Source of the DNA: JARRNJ01 sp037385045
GTDB taxonomy: Bacteria; Pseudomonadota; Gammaproteobacteria; JASBUN01
Assembly: GCA_037385045.1 (NCBI GenBank)
Contig: JARRNJ010000015.1
Coordinates: forward strand, 1 to 64,000
Length of the DNA: 64,000 bases
Direction: 5' to 3'
Part shown: one piece after another, positions 1-8,432 of the stretch
Numbering within the stretch: position 1 is the stretch's first letter
Layout of the letters: the number at the start of each line of letters is the position of its first letter
Position numbers and translations under genes: made by a program
Notes under the pieces: model-generated
What the model was told of the DNA's origin: nothing
Database searches by the model: none
The model's input: only the letters and a program-made list of their open reading frames with translations

Positions 1-93
1 CGGCCGCTTCGCCGAGGCGGCCAGCACCCGCTGCCCGAAATCGGCCAAGGTGACGTCAAAAATCCATGCGCTTGTACTCGTGGTACTGGACAT
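1..93 (-). CDS. Thioredoxin-domain protein, CnoX/YbbN-like (5' end only)
   Basis: Only the first 31 codons are in the window; the gene runs off the left edge. The peptide opens MSSTTSTSAWIFDVT and continues LADFGQRVLAASAKRP. This is the lead-in strand and helix that precede the Trp-Cys-x-x-Cys loop in thioredoxin-fold co-chaperones of the CnoX/YbbN type (pattern FDVT..F...VL..S..RP). The active-site region itself is not visible, so the redox motif cannot be judged. It is transcribed away from yjbQ; the two starts are 132 bases apart and must share the intervening promoter region. Any other thioredoxin-like protein remains possible. Confidence 0.7.
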   Translation of the reverse strand, partial: MSSTTSTSAWIFDVTLADFGQRVLAASAKRP

Positions 94-225
94 GATCGCT
101 GGATAACCCGGCATTGACCTGGCGGCGGCGGATGGTAGCACAATGGGCGCTGACGCGCCGGGGCCGACGTCCAACCGGATGGCCCCCGGCGCAGCATCCC
201 GTTCCAGAGCCAGCAGGAGTGGATC

Positions 226-645
226 ATGTTCCAGAAACGGCTTCGAGTCGCCACCCGCGGACGCGGCAGCCATGAAGTCACCCAGGCCGTACAGGAAGCG
301 GTCGCTGAATCCGGCGTGCACGCCGGACTGGCGCACGTATTCGTGCACCATACCAGCGCTTCCCTGATGTTGTGCGAGAATGCGGACCCGGAAGTCCGCC
401 GCGACCTGGAGCGGTTCATGACCCGGCTGGTCCCCGACGGCGACCCGCTGTTTCGCCACGATGCGGAAGGGCCCGACGACATGCCGGCGCACGTTCGCTC
501 GGTGCTGACCCAGACCGGCATCACCCTGCCGGTCAGCGGCGGGCGCTGTGCTCTGGGCACGTGGCAGGGAATCTACCTGTGGGAACACCGCACCTCGCCC
601 CATCACCGTTCACTTACGGTCACGGTCTACGGCGACGGCGGTTGA
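226..645 (+). CDS. yjbQ: YjbQ family protein (UPF0047, secondary thiamine-phosphate synthase type)
   Basis: 139 residues, the normal length of this single-domain cytosolic family. The family signature is present: HHTSASLMLCENADPEV around residues 45-61 (usual form HTTAsl.i.EN.DpdV) and LGTWQGIYLWEHR near the C-terminus (usual form LGtWQgi.l.E.r). Some members have weak thiamine-phosphate synthase activity, but the physiological role is unsettled. The ATG is preceded by AGGAG at a good distance, which fixes the start. It converges with the methyltransferase gene downstream, with 22 bases between the stops. Confidence 0.9.
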   Translation: MFQKRLRVATRGRGSHEVTQAVQEAVAESGVHAGLAHVFVHHTSASLMLCENADPEVRRDLERFMTRLVPDGDPLFRHDAEGPDDMPAHVRSVLTQTGITLPVSGGRCALGTWQGIYLWEHRTSPHHRSLTVTVYGDGG

Positions 646-667
646 TAACGGCGCGACAAAACGCCCC

Positions 668-1540
668 TCACGCCTCGGCGAAGATGTAGGCGATCCACGA
701 TTCCTGGTTCTCCACCTCGGTGACTTCGGTGTAGCGGCCGGTACCCTGCAGGTATTCGTCGTCCTCATCGGTGTCCTCAAATTCCTCCCAGAACACGTGC
801 ACCTTGGAGAACCCCGCCTCGCCGAGCAGCTCGACCAGCTCCGGCAGGCTCCACAGGCGCCAGTCGTAAGTGAACGCCCGATCGAGCCGCGAGCCGTCGG
901 CAAAAGCGAAATGAATGTGGCACACCGTCTCATTGGTGACGGGGTTGAACTTCTCCTGCTCCCAGACATAGGAAGCGCGGTCGCCGTCGATTTCGCGTTC
1001 CTCTTCCAGGACGTCGATCGCCTCGGGACCGCCGTAGACGTCCATCACCAGCACGCCATCGGCCTTGAGCCCGGCGTGCGCGGCGCGCAGATAGGTCAGC
1101 AGGGCCGCCCGGGTCTTGAAGCCGTTATAGCTGAAGTTGAAGGCGCAGGTGAGATCCACCGCCGGCGCCGGACTGTCGAGGACGTCGCCTTCGATCAACG
1201 CAACGCGACGTTGCACATCCTCACCCGTCGGCTCGAGATTGTTGCGCCGCCCCCATGCCAGGGTGTCGGCGCACAGATCAACACCCACTGCGGTACGCCG
1301 CGGATCGCTTTGCGCCCAACGCACCGCCAACAGCGCGGTGCCGCAGAAATCCTCGCGCAGCGACAGCGGCTCACGGCCGCGCAACTGAACGAATTTCTCG
1401 GTCATCAGCTCGATTTCCATCTCGGGGTCCTGCACCGCCTTCTGGTACAACACATGGCGATCGGCGCCGAGCGCCAGCGCAGGTCGGTCGCCGCCCGTGC
1501 GACCGCGGTTTTTCTTCTTGTCCTTTGCCTTCTTGCCCAT
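668..1540 (-). CDS. Class I SAM-dependent methyltransferase
   Basis: 290 residues from the ATG at 1540. The frame stays open further upstream, but the added residues are low-quality, whereas MGKKAKDKKKNRGR is a natural lysine-rich start. The Rossmann SAM-binding core is visible: LREDFCGTALLAVRW (motif I equivalent), then AVGVDLCADTLAWG ending in the acidic residue that binds the ribose, and later GDVLDSP and a DLTCAFNFSYNGFKTR stretch. The C-terminal third carries acidic runs (EEFEDTDEDDE). The family is common in proteobacteria without an assigned substrate, so no specific reaction can be given. Confidence 0.85.
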   Translation of the reverse strand: MGKKAKDKKKNRGRTGGDRPALALGADRHVLYQKAVQDPEMEIELMTEKFVQLRGREPLSLREDFCGTALLAVRWAQSDPRRTAVGVDLCADTLAWGRRNNLEPTGEDVQRRVALIEGDVLDSPAPAVDLTCAFNFSYNGFKTRAALLTYLRAAHAGLKADGVLVMDVYGGPEAIDVLEEEREIDGDRASYVWEQEKFNPVTNETVCHIHFAFADGSRLDRAFTYDWRLWSLPELVELLGEAGFSKVHVFWEEFEDTDEDDEYLQGTGRYTEVTEVENQESWIAYIFAEA

Positions 1541-1910
1541 ACATGTACCCCGGATGTAGGTGGCGAAAACGGAGACGCGCGTCCGAACGCCGCTGCATTT
1601 GCGCGCAAAACGCCCATGATACCTGCTTCCCGTGGACAAAGGCCAAATGCATCGATGCGCCGCGGCGCACCGCCGCCCCCTGCGCAACCGCGGTTGATAT
1701 CCTAAACTTTTGATAAGTCGGCAGCGGGGCGCCGCGCCGCCGAGGCCGCAGGGTTATTCCCGCACCATGGCGGTTCCCGAACCGGACCATTAGGCGGCGC
1801 CTCTTGAAAGGCCAAACCGCAGCGCACGTCCGACCCGTGGCAGTTAACCCGGCATCGCACGCAACACAGCGCCCGGGCACCCAAGTGCCGGCGCGGGAGA
1901 CGATCGCCCC
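1541..1910. promoter_or_regulatory. Divergent intergenic region (methyltransferase / pncB)
   Basis: 370 bases between two genes transcribed away from each other, so promoters for both should lie here. I see no convincing ORF, no B12-box or other riboswitch and no strong -35/-10 pair. The only AT-richer patch is near 1694-1715. A GCGGGAG element just before 1911 probably serves as ribosome binding site for pncB. Confidence 0.4.
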
Positions 1911-3278
1911 ATGAATCCGCAGTCCAGCCTGTTGCTGACCGATCTCTACCAACTCACCATGCTCCAGGGCTACTTCGATCAGGGCATGGACGAGACGGCC
2001 GTGTTCGAGTTCTTCGTGCGCGACCTGCCGCCGGAGCGGGGCTTCCTCATGGCCGCGGGCCTGGAGCAGGTATTGCAGTTCCTCGAGACGGCGCAGTTCA
2101 CCGACGAAGAGCTGGACTGGCTGCGCGGATACGGCGCGTTCGGCCGCGACTTCGTCGACCACCTGGCGGGGTTTCGCTTCCAGGGCGACGTACACGCCAT
2201 GCCCGAGGGAACGATTTTCTTTCCCTACGAGCCCGTCCTGCGCGTCACCGCGCCGCTGCCCCAGGCACAACTGGTCGAGAGCCGGGTCATCAACCTGCTG
2301 CAGTACCAGACCCTGGTCGCATCCAAGGCGGCCCGTTCGGTGCTGGTGGCACCGGACAAGCTGCTGGTGGATTTCGGCTTGCGCCGCGCCCACGGCGCCG
2401 AGGCCGGCCTGCTGGCGGCGCGCGCTTCCTATATCGCCGGTTTCGCCGGCAGCGCCACGGCGCTGGCCAACCCACTGTTCGACATTCCGGTTTTCGGTAC
2501 CATGGCGCACTCCTTCATCCAGGCGCACGACGTGGAAGCCGAGGCGTTCGAGAACTTTGCGCGGGCGCAGCCGAACAACGTGACGCTGCTGATCGACACC
2601 TACGACACCGAGCAGGGCGCGCGCAAAGTTGTCGAGCTGGCTCCGCGGCTGCGAAAGGACGGAATCGACGTCAAGGCCGTGCGTCTGGACAGCGGCAATC
2701 TCGGCGAACACGCCCGCCACGTGCGCGCGATCCTCGATCAGGGCGGGCTGGAGCAGGTCCGGATATTCTCCAGCGGCAATCTCGACGAGTACAAGCTCAA
2801 GGTCCTGCTGGACAACGCAGCGCCCATCGACGGTTTCGGCATCGGCACCCGGTTGGACACTTCGACCGACGCCCCTTACCTGGACTGCGCTTACAAGCTG
2901 ATCGAATACGCCGGCGTCCCGCGGCGCAAGAAATCCGAGGGCAAGGCCGTCTGGCCGGGCCGCAAACAGGTATTCCGCCACTACGGCGACGACGGCGTCA
3001 TGGCCGGGGACTCGGTGGAGCTGGAGCAGGAACCCCGGTCCGGGGACCCACTGATTCGCCATGTCATGTCCCGGGGCCGGCGCCTGCAACCCGCCGAACC
3101 GCTGAGCGAGTCACGCCTGCATGCGCACAATCAGCTCGCCCGTCTGCCGACAGAACTCACCGACCTGCGGCCGAAGACCCTCTACCCGGTGACCATTGAC
3201 CCGGCGATCCGGGCCATGGCCGACGCAATCGACAGGCGAATGGAAGCGGCCTCGCGGACGACCAAAGGGCGGACATGA
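1911..3278 (+). CDS. pncB: Nicotinate phosphoribosyltransferase
   Basis: 455 residues, cytosolic. It joins nicotinate and PRPP to nicotinate mononucleotide in the Preiss-Handler NAD salvage route, with ATP hydrolysis. Family features: the N-terminal LLLTDLYQLTMLQGYF, the central GSATALANPLFDIPVFGTM followed by AHSFIQAH with the conserved histidine, then FSSGNLDEYKL and GFGIGTRLDTSTD in the phosphate-binding part of the barrel. Its stop overlaps the start of the ribonucleotide reductase by four bases (ATGA), so translation of the two is probably coupled. Both products serve nucleotide supply, which makes the pairing sensible, though it is not a standard operon. Confidence 0.95.
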   Translation: MNPQSSLLLTDLYQLTMLQGYFDQGMDETAVFEFFVRDLPPERGFLMAAGLEQVLQFLETAQFTDEELDWLRGYGAFGRDFVDHLAGFRFQGDVHAMPEGTIFFPYEPVLRVTAPLPQAQLVESRVINLLQYQTLVASKAARSVLVAPDKLLVDFGLRRAHGAEAGLLAARASYIAGFAGSATALANPLFDIPVFGTMAHSFIQAHDVEAEAFENFARAQPNNVTLLIDTYDTEQGARKVVELAPRLRKDGIDVKAVRLDSGNLGEHARHVRAILDQGGLEQVRIFSSGNLDEYKLKVLLDNAAPIDGFGIGTRLDTSTDAPYLDCAYKLIEYAGVPRRKKSEGKAVWPGRKQVFRHYGDDGVMAGDSVELEQEPRSGDPLIRHVMSRGRRLQPAEPLSESRLHAHNQLARLPTELTDLRPKTLYPVTIDPAIRAMADAIDRRMEAASRTTKGRT

Positions 3279-5098
3279 GCCACCCATATCTCGACACCGA
3301 CATCGCCCGTCATATCTGGGAAACCAAATACCGGTTCCGGGACGGGAACAGCGTTCACGACCACGGGATCGAGGACACCTGGCGCCGCATTGCCACGGCA
3401 CTGGCTTCAGTGGAAACCGACAACCGGGAGCTATGGCGCGAGCGGTTCTATGACGTCCTGCGGGATTTTCTTTTTCTGCCCGGCGGGCGCATCCAGGCCG
3501 GCGCGGGCACGGCGCGCCGGGTGACGTTGCTTAATTGCTTCGTCATGGGCGTGATCGAGGACTCCATGGACAGCATCTTCGACGGCCTGAAACAGGGCGC
3601 CGTCACCATGCAGCAGGGCGGCGGCGTGGGCTACGACTTTTCCACCCTGCGCCCCCGGGGAACGCCGGCTCACGCCAGTGGCACCATCGCCTCGGGCCCG
3701 GTGTCGTTCATGCGCATCTGGGACCGTATGTGCGCCACGGTGCTGTCCACCGGCGCGCGCCGCGGCGCCATGATGGCCACCCTTCGCTGCGACCATCCCG
3801 ACATCGAGGAATTCATCGCCGCCAAACGCACTACCGGCGAGCTGACCCATTTCAACCTGTCGGTGCTGGTGACCGACGAGCTCATGCAGGCGGTGCGCGA
3901 GGACCGGGGCTTCGCCCTGGTATTTCCGGCCGACCGGCCCGATGAAGCCGGGACCGTGCTGCGCCAGTGGACCGGCTGCCCGCAGCCGGTACCCTGCCGC
4001 GTGGTGCGCCAGGTACGGGCCCGGGAGCTGTGGCGGCGCATCATGCGCGCCACCTACGACTATGCCGAGCCGGGCATCCTGTTCGTGGATCGCATCAACC
4101 AGCTCAACAACCTGTACTATCGGGAGCAGATCAGCGCCACCAACCCGTGCGGTGAAATCCCCCTGCCCCCCTACGGCGCCTGCGATCTGGGTTCGATCAA
4201 CCTGACGCGCTTCGTGCGCGAGCCGTTCGGACCCGAGGCGCAACTGGATCTCGACGCGGTGCGCGATGCCGCGCAAACAGCCACCCGCATGTTGGACAAC
4301 GTCCTGCAATTGTCCCGCTACCCCCTGCCGGCGCAGGCCGAACAGGCCCACGGCTCACGGCGCATCGGCCTGGGCTTGACCGGGCTGGCGGACGTGCTGA
4401 TCATGCTGGGCCTGCGCTACGATCAACCCCGGGCACGGGATCTGGCGCAAAGCGCCATGCGCACCATCTGCCACGCCGCCTACCGCACGTCCGTGGATTT
4501 GGCCCGGGAAAGAGGCAGCTTCCCCTATTTCGAACGCGAGCATTACCTGGCCGCGCCGTTCATCAACGCCCTGCCGGATGACATCCGCGACGGCATCGCC
4601 CGCTTCGGCATCCGCAACAGCCACCTCACCGCCATCGCGCCCACGGGCACCATCAGCCTGCTGGCCGGCAATGTCTCCGGGGGCCTGGAGCCGGTGTTCG
4701 ACTTCCGCCATCAACGCCGGGTGCTGGAGGCCGACGGCAGCTATCGCAGCTACGAGCTGACCGACTTCGCGTATCGCCTTTGGCGGCAGGACCACGGGCC
4801 GGACGCGCCGCTGCCGGACGCCTTCACCGATGCGCGGCACTTGCCGCCCCAGGCGCACCTGGACATGCAGACTGCGCTGCAGCCCTACGTGGACAACGCC
4901 ATCTCCAAGACCATCAACATTCCGGGAGACTTTCCGTTCGAACAATTCCTGGATCTCTATCAACGGGCCTACGACGCCGGCCTCAAGGGCTGCACCACGT
5001 TCCGCCCCAATCCGGTAACGGGCGAAGTGCTGTCGAGCGGCCAGCCACAACCGGCGCCCGACGCCCACTGCTGCAGCATTGAGCGCGAAGCGGATTGA
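3275..5098 (+). CDS. nrdJ: Adenosylcobalamin-dependent (class II) ribonucleotide reductase
   Basis: 607 residues, a compact form. It reduces ribonucleotides to deoxyribonucleotides with a radical produced from adenosylcobalamin, independent of oxygen. Visible features: the early redox cysteine in LLNCFVMGVIEDSMDSI, the glycine-rich QQGGGVGYDFSTLRPRG, the catalytic Asn-x-Cys-x-Glu set in NPCGEIPLPPYGACDLGSIN, and the IAPTGTISLLAGNVSGGLEP loop. The extreme C-terminus carries adjacent cysteines (HCCSIEREAD), which may serve as the exchange pair that re-reduces the active site; a wider-spaced pair is more usual. No cobalamin riboswitch is seen upstream of the operon. The start is fixed by the ATGA overlap with pncB. 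Confidence 0.93.
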   Translation: MSHPYLDTDIARHIWETKYRFRDGNSVHDHGIEDTWRRIATALASVETDNRELWRERFYDVLRDFLFLPGGRIQAGAGTARRVTLLNCFVMGVIEDSMDSIFDGLKQGAVTMQQGGGVGYDFSTLRPRGTPAHASGTIASGPVSFMRIWDRMCATVLSTGARRGAMMATLRCDHPDIEEFIAAKRTTGELTHFNLSVLVTDELMQAVREDRGFALVFPADRPDEAGTVLRQWTGCPQPVPCRVVRQVRARELWRRIMRATYDYAEPGILFVDRINQLNNLYYREQISATNPCGEIPLPPYGACDLGSINLTRFVREPFGPEAQLDLDAVRDAAQTATRMLDNVLQLSRYPLPAQAEQAHGSRRIGLGLTGLADVLIMLGLRYDQPRARDLAQSAMRTICHAAYRTSVDLARERGSFPYFEREHYLAAPFINALPDDIRDGIARFGIRNSHLTAIAPTGTISLLAGNVSGGLEPVFDFRHQRRVLEADGSYRSYELTDFAYRLWRQDHGPDAPLPDAFTDARHLPPQAHLDMQTALQPYVDNAISKTINIPGDFPFEQFLDLYQRAYDAGLKGCTTFRPNPVTGEVLSSGQPQPAPDAHCCSIEREAD

Positions 5099-5217
5099 CG
5101 CCCGGCCGGCGTTCGGACCGGGGGAGGCAGCCGCCGCCAAGGCACGGCGAATCACCAGGGCCGGGTGTTTCCCGGCCCGATCAAAGGCCAGCGATAGTCA
5201 CGAAAAGCGAGAGCAGA

Positions 5218-5508
5218 TTAGACGCAGCCGGTCGGCTTGGGCAGGCCGCCCCACTTGCAGATCAGCTTCATGGGTCCTTTTTCAAATACCCCGTACAAAT
5301 GCTTGGTATCCACACCCACGGCCTTGGAGAACTTGCGGATCGGCGGAACAACGCCGTTCTCGTCGTACATTTTGCGCGCAGCCAGGATGTAATCCATGAT
5401 CTCGTCGCTCAGTTCCCGGCCGTCCTGTTCCGCCAGCTGCCGTGCAACCTGCTCGGACCAGTCGTCGCGGTTGACGAGAAATCCCTCGCCGTCAACATTC
5501 ATATTCAT
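5218..5508 (-). CDS. tusE: DsrC/TusE family sulfur carrier protein
   Basis: 96 residues from the ATG at 5508, which has GGTGGGTT just upstream; the longer open frame before it is not protein-like. The C-terminal arm reads KLICKWGGLPKPTGCV, so it has both conserved cysteines (residues 84 and 95, spaced C-x10-C). E. coli TusE, which works only in 2-thiouridine relay, keeps only the last one. Two-cysteine DsrC proteins form an intramolecular or substrate trisulfide and serve dissimilatory sulfur metabolism. No dsrAB, dsrEFH or rhd-tusA genes are next to it, so either a tRNA-thiolation or a sulfur-oxidation role is possible. Confidence 0.88.
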   Translation of the reverse strand: MNMNVDGEGFLVNRDDWSEQVARQLAEQDGRELSDEIMDYILAARKMYDENGVVPPIRKFSKAVGVDTKHLYGVFEKGPMKLICKWGGLPKPTGCV

Positions 5509-5797
5509 AACCCACCACCCTGTTGCATGGAAAAAGTAAGGAAAACACGGCCGCCATTGCCGGCGGATACGGCGCAGCCGCCGCTCGCCACGACCATGCC
5601 CATAGTTTAGCGTTTTACTCAAGTATTGCAACGGCTACGGCTGCCGCGGCGGCCCGACTCCTCCGTGCCCCAAGCAACGGCCGTGCAGTAGACTTTGCTC
5701 ATGATTCCGCCGCCCACAGCCCAAGGGCATCGATCTGTCCATCGGCTTATCGAGCGCCGACTCCCTGTCGATCCAGGCCTCCATCAAGCGACTGGAG

Positions 5798-7663
5798 TTG
5801 CCCCAACCGCTGGGCACCCAACATGACGTCACCGTGCGCTGCCCCCGGGCGCACCTCCAGGGCCGGGTCATCACCTGCGCCGACGGCGAGGCCCGGTTGC
5901 CGTTGCCACAGCTCGCCCGGGCCCGGATCCCCATCGCCGTGCGTTACGATCTCGCCCGCCGCACCGCCCGGCTGCAATTGAAATCGGTGGCCGTGGCAGG
6001 CGGTACGCTCGCCGTCACCGTGGTCCTGGACCGCTCCGACTGGCACATGCGTCTGGAGGCGCCCCGGCTGCAGGTGGCGCAGCTGGCGAAGCTGCTGCAA
6101 GCCACTACCGTGTGGCCCAAGGGCTACAGCGCCAGTGGCACGCTGGCGCTGTCCGCCGAAATCGCCGGCAGCGGCACCAGAACGGCCCGGGTGCAGGTGC
6201 GCACACGCCTGACCGGCCTCGGATTTTCCTCACCCGACGGAGTCAACGCCGGCGAGAAACTGGGGCTGACAGCCCGCATCGACGCCCGGCGCCAGCGTGA
6301 CGGGTGGGACCTGAACGCCGACAGCGAAGCGTCCGGGGGCATACTCTGCGTCTCCACCTGCTGGCAGCTGCCGCAATCCCCCCTGCGGTCGGCGTGGCGC
6401 GGGCACTGGTCGCCCGCCACGCGGCGTCTGCAACTCACCGCCTTCAGCGCCGGCCAGCCGGGGGTGGTGCAAGTGCACGGCAGCGCCGACCTGCAGTTGG
6501 GTTCCGCCCCGCGGCTTGATGCCCTCCAGGCCGACGTGGCGGTGGCGCGGCTGGACGCGGCCTACAAAACGTACCTGCAACCCCTGCTGCTGGACGGCAA
6601 CCTCGGCGACCTGGCAGTCAGGGGCAGCGTACGGGCCCGGCTGCGCTATCACCGGGATGGCACTGCCGCTTTCGGCCTGCAGCTGCGGCAGGTGCAGGTG
6701 GATGATCACAAGGGCCGTTTCGGCGTCTCCGGGCTCGACGGCATGCTGCACTGGTCCGCCGCCGGAACGCCGGCGCCGTCGCAATTGTCGTGGCGCGACG
6801 CTCACCTCTACGACATTCCCGTCGGCGGCAGCCGGCTCGAGATGCAGCTCGGCCCACGCGCGCTGCGACTGCTGCAGCCGACCAGCATTCCGGTCTTCGA
6901 CGGCGCCCTGAAGGTCGACCGGTTCAGCCTACAACAGCTGGGAACGCCCGCGCTGCAAGTGGGGTTCGACGGTCTGCTGACGCCGGTGTCCATGGATAGC
7001 CTCAGCCGGGCCCTGGGCTGGCCGGCCATGTCCGGCAAACTCTCGGGCGTGATTCCCGACGTCACCTACGAAGCCGGCGGGATCAAGGTGGGCGGCGTGC
7101 TGCTGGTGCGCGCCTTCGACGGCGACATCACCATCCGCAACCTGCGCCTCGAGCGGCTGTTCGGCGTCGCACCGCTGTTGTACGCGGATGTGGTGTTGAA
7201 GAACCTTGATCTCGACATCCTCACCCGTACCTTCTCGTTCGGCACCATCGAGGGCCGGCTCGACGGCGCTATTGAGCATTTGTCCATGGTGGACTGGCAA
7301 CCGGTGGCCTTCGATGCGCGGTTCGCGACCCCCGAGAACGACCAATCGCGCCACCGCATCAGCCAGACGGCGGTCAACAATCTGACCAACCTTGGCGGCG
7401 GCGGCGTGGGCGGCGCTCTGTCGCGCGGCTTCCTCAGCTTTTTTCACCAGTTCTCCTACAGCCGCCTCGGGATCCGCTGCCGCCTGAAGGACGGCGTCTG
7501 CGACATGGGCGGTGTGGCACCGGCGCCCAACGGCTATTACATCGTCAAGGGTGGCGGCCTGCCCCGCATCGACGTCATCGGCTACGCCCGGCGGGTCGAC
7601 TGGGACGAGCTGGTGCAGCGCCTGAAAACCATCACCAGCAGCGCCGGACCGGTGGTGAAGTAA
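5798..7663 (+). CDS. ydbH: YdbH-like AsmA-superfamily envelope protein, N-terminus incomplete or atypical
   Basis: About 620 residues from the TTG at 5798. It resembles YdbH (with TamB and YhdP, a periplasm-spanning beta-groove protein thought to carry phospholipids to the outer membrane) and has the typical C-terminal block FATPENDQSRHRISQTAVNN, then LTNLGGGGVGGALSRGF and PAPNGYYIVKGGGLP. E. coli YdbH is near 880 residues with an N-terminal membrane anchor; both length and anchor are missing here. The reading frame stays open and protein-like back to 5705 (GIDLSIGLSSADSLSIQASI) but contains no ATG or GTG and is closed by TGA at 5702-5704, which overlaps an ATG at 5701 in another frame. The gene may be truncated or frameshifted at its 5' end. 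The following gene encodes its usual partner. Confidence 0.75.
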   Translation: MPQPLGTQHDVTVRCPRAHLQGRVITCADGEARLPLPQLARARIPIAVRYDLARRTARLQLKSVAVAGGTLAVTVVLDRSDWHMRLEAPRLQVAQLAKLLQATTVWPKGYSASGTLALSAEIAGSGTRTARVQVRTRLTGLGFSSPDGVNAGEKLGLTARIDARRQRDGWDLNADSEASGGILCVSTCWQLPQSPLRSAWRGHWSPATRRLQLTAFSAGQPGVVQVHGSADLQLGSAPRLDALQADVAVARLDAAYKTYLQPLLLDGNLGDLAVRGSVRARLRYHRDGTAAFGLQLRQVQVDDHKGRFGVSGLDGMLHWSAAGTPAPSQLSWRDAHLYDIPVGGSRLEMQLGPRALRLLQPTSIPVFDGALKVDRFSLQQLGTPALQVGFDGLLTPVSMDSLSRALGWPAMSGKLSGVIPDVTYEAGGIKVGGVLLVRAFDGDITIRNLRLERLFGVAPLLYADVVLKNLDLDILTRTFSFGTIEGRLDGAIEHLSMVDWQPVAFDARFATPENDQSRHRISQTAVNNLTNLGGGGVGGALSRGFLSFFHQFSYSRLGIRCRLKDGVCDMGGVAPAPNGYYIVKGGGLPRIDVIGYARRVDWDELVQRLKTITSSAGPVVK

Positions 7664-7742
7664 CGCACCGGCCGCCTGCTCGATTGTCCTTCATGCAAAA
7701 CACTGCCATCATTAAGGGCAGGCTCCCACACAAGGATCAGTC

Positions 7743-8351
7743 ATGAAAGCAGCGCGAACTCTGTCGGTCGTCCTGATGCCGTTTTGGCTGATCGCCTGCG
7801 TCACCATCAATGTCTATTTCCCGGCGGCCGCCGCCGAGAAGGCCGCTGACCGGTTCATCCAGGACGTGTACGGCAAACAGCCCCCGGCCAAGAATCCGCA
7901 GCAGGAGGCGCCGAAAGCGCAGCCGCAATCCGACGCCGCGCCCGGCCACCAACTGTTGATCTATGCGTTGAATACGCTGGTGACGCCGGCGCGCGCCGCC
8001 GAGAATATCGACATCAATACCCCGGCAATTCAGCGGATCAAGCGCTCGATGGCAGGGCGCAATTCGGCCCTGCGTCCCTACTACAACAGCGGCGCCATCG
8101 GCCTCACCAACAGCGGCCTGATTGCCATCCGCAATCTGGGCGCCGTGCCGCTGGCACAGCGCAACCGGCTCAAGCAGCTGGTCGCCGCCGACAACCGCGA
8201 CCGCAATGCATTGTATCCGGAAATCGCCCGGGCCAACGGCCATCCGGAATGGGAGCAGCGAATCCGCAAAATCTGGGCCCAACGTTGGATCGCCAATGCG
8301 CCCAAGGGCTGGTGGTACCAGGACAACCGGGGCAACTGGAAGCACAAGTAG
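7743..8351 (+). CDS. ydbL: YnbE/YdbL-like lipoprotein with DUF1318 domain
   Basis: 202 residues. The N-terminus has a signal peptide ending in a lipobox (PFWLIAC), followed by VTINVYFPAAAAEKAADRFI, the sequence typical of this family. Residues from about 85 onward match DUF1318 (NSALRPYYNSGAIGLTNSGL, then RNRLKQLVAADNRDRNALY). In E. coli the small lipoprotein YnbE and the periplasmic YdbL are separate products of the ydbH-ynbE-ydbL operon; YnbE extends the YdbH conduit and YdbL modulates their assembly. Here one polypeptide appears to carry both the lipoprotein head and the YdbL domain, joined by a Pro/Gln/Lys-rich linker (residues 40-65). A ribosome binding site (AAGGATCAGTC) precedes the ATG. 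Confidence 0.85.
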   Translation: MKAARTLSVVLMPFWLIACVTINVYFPAAAAEKAADRFIQDVYGKQPPAKNPQQEAPKAQPQSDAAPGHQLLIYALNTLVTPARAAENIDINTPAIQRIKRSMAGRNSALRPYYNSGAIGLTNSGLIAIRNLGAVPLAQRNRLKQLVAADNRDRNALYPEIARANGHPEWEQRIRKIWAQRWIANAPKGWWYQDNRGNWKHK

Positions 8352-8432
8352 ACGCGCCGCTGCGGCGGCGTGCCACACCGCGCCACGGCACCGCGGGGGT
8401 GCCGCCGCCGCGGGTCTCGGCAGGCCTATGCG

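Noticed and set aside
1541..1910. Possible cobalamin riboswitch upstream of the pncB-nrdJ operon
   Set aside because: No B12-box consensus or conserved core found by eye.
1371..3089. 572-codon minus-strand ORF across pncB and the methyltransferase gene
   Set aside because: Overlaps two convincing genes; no similarity in translation.
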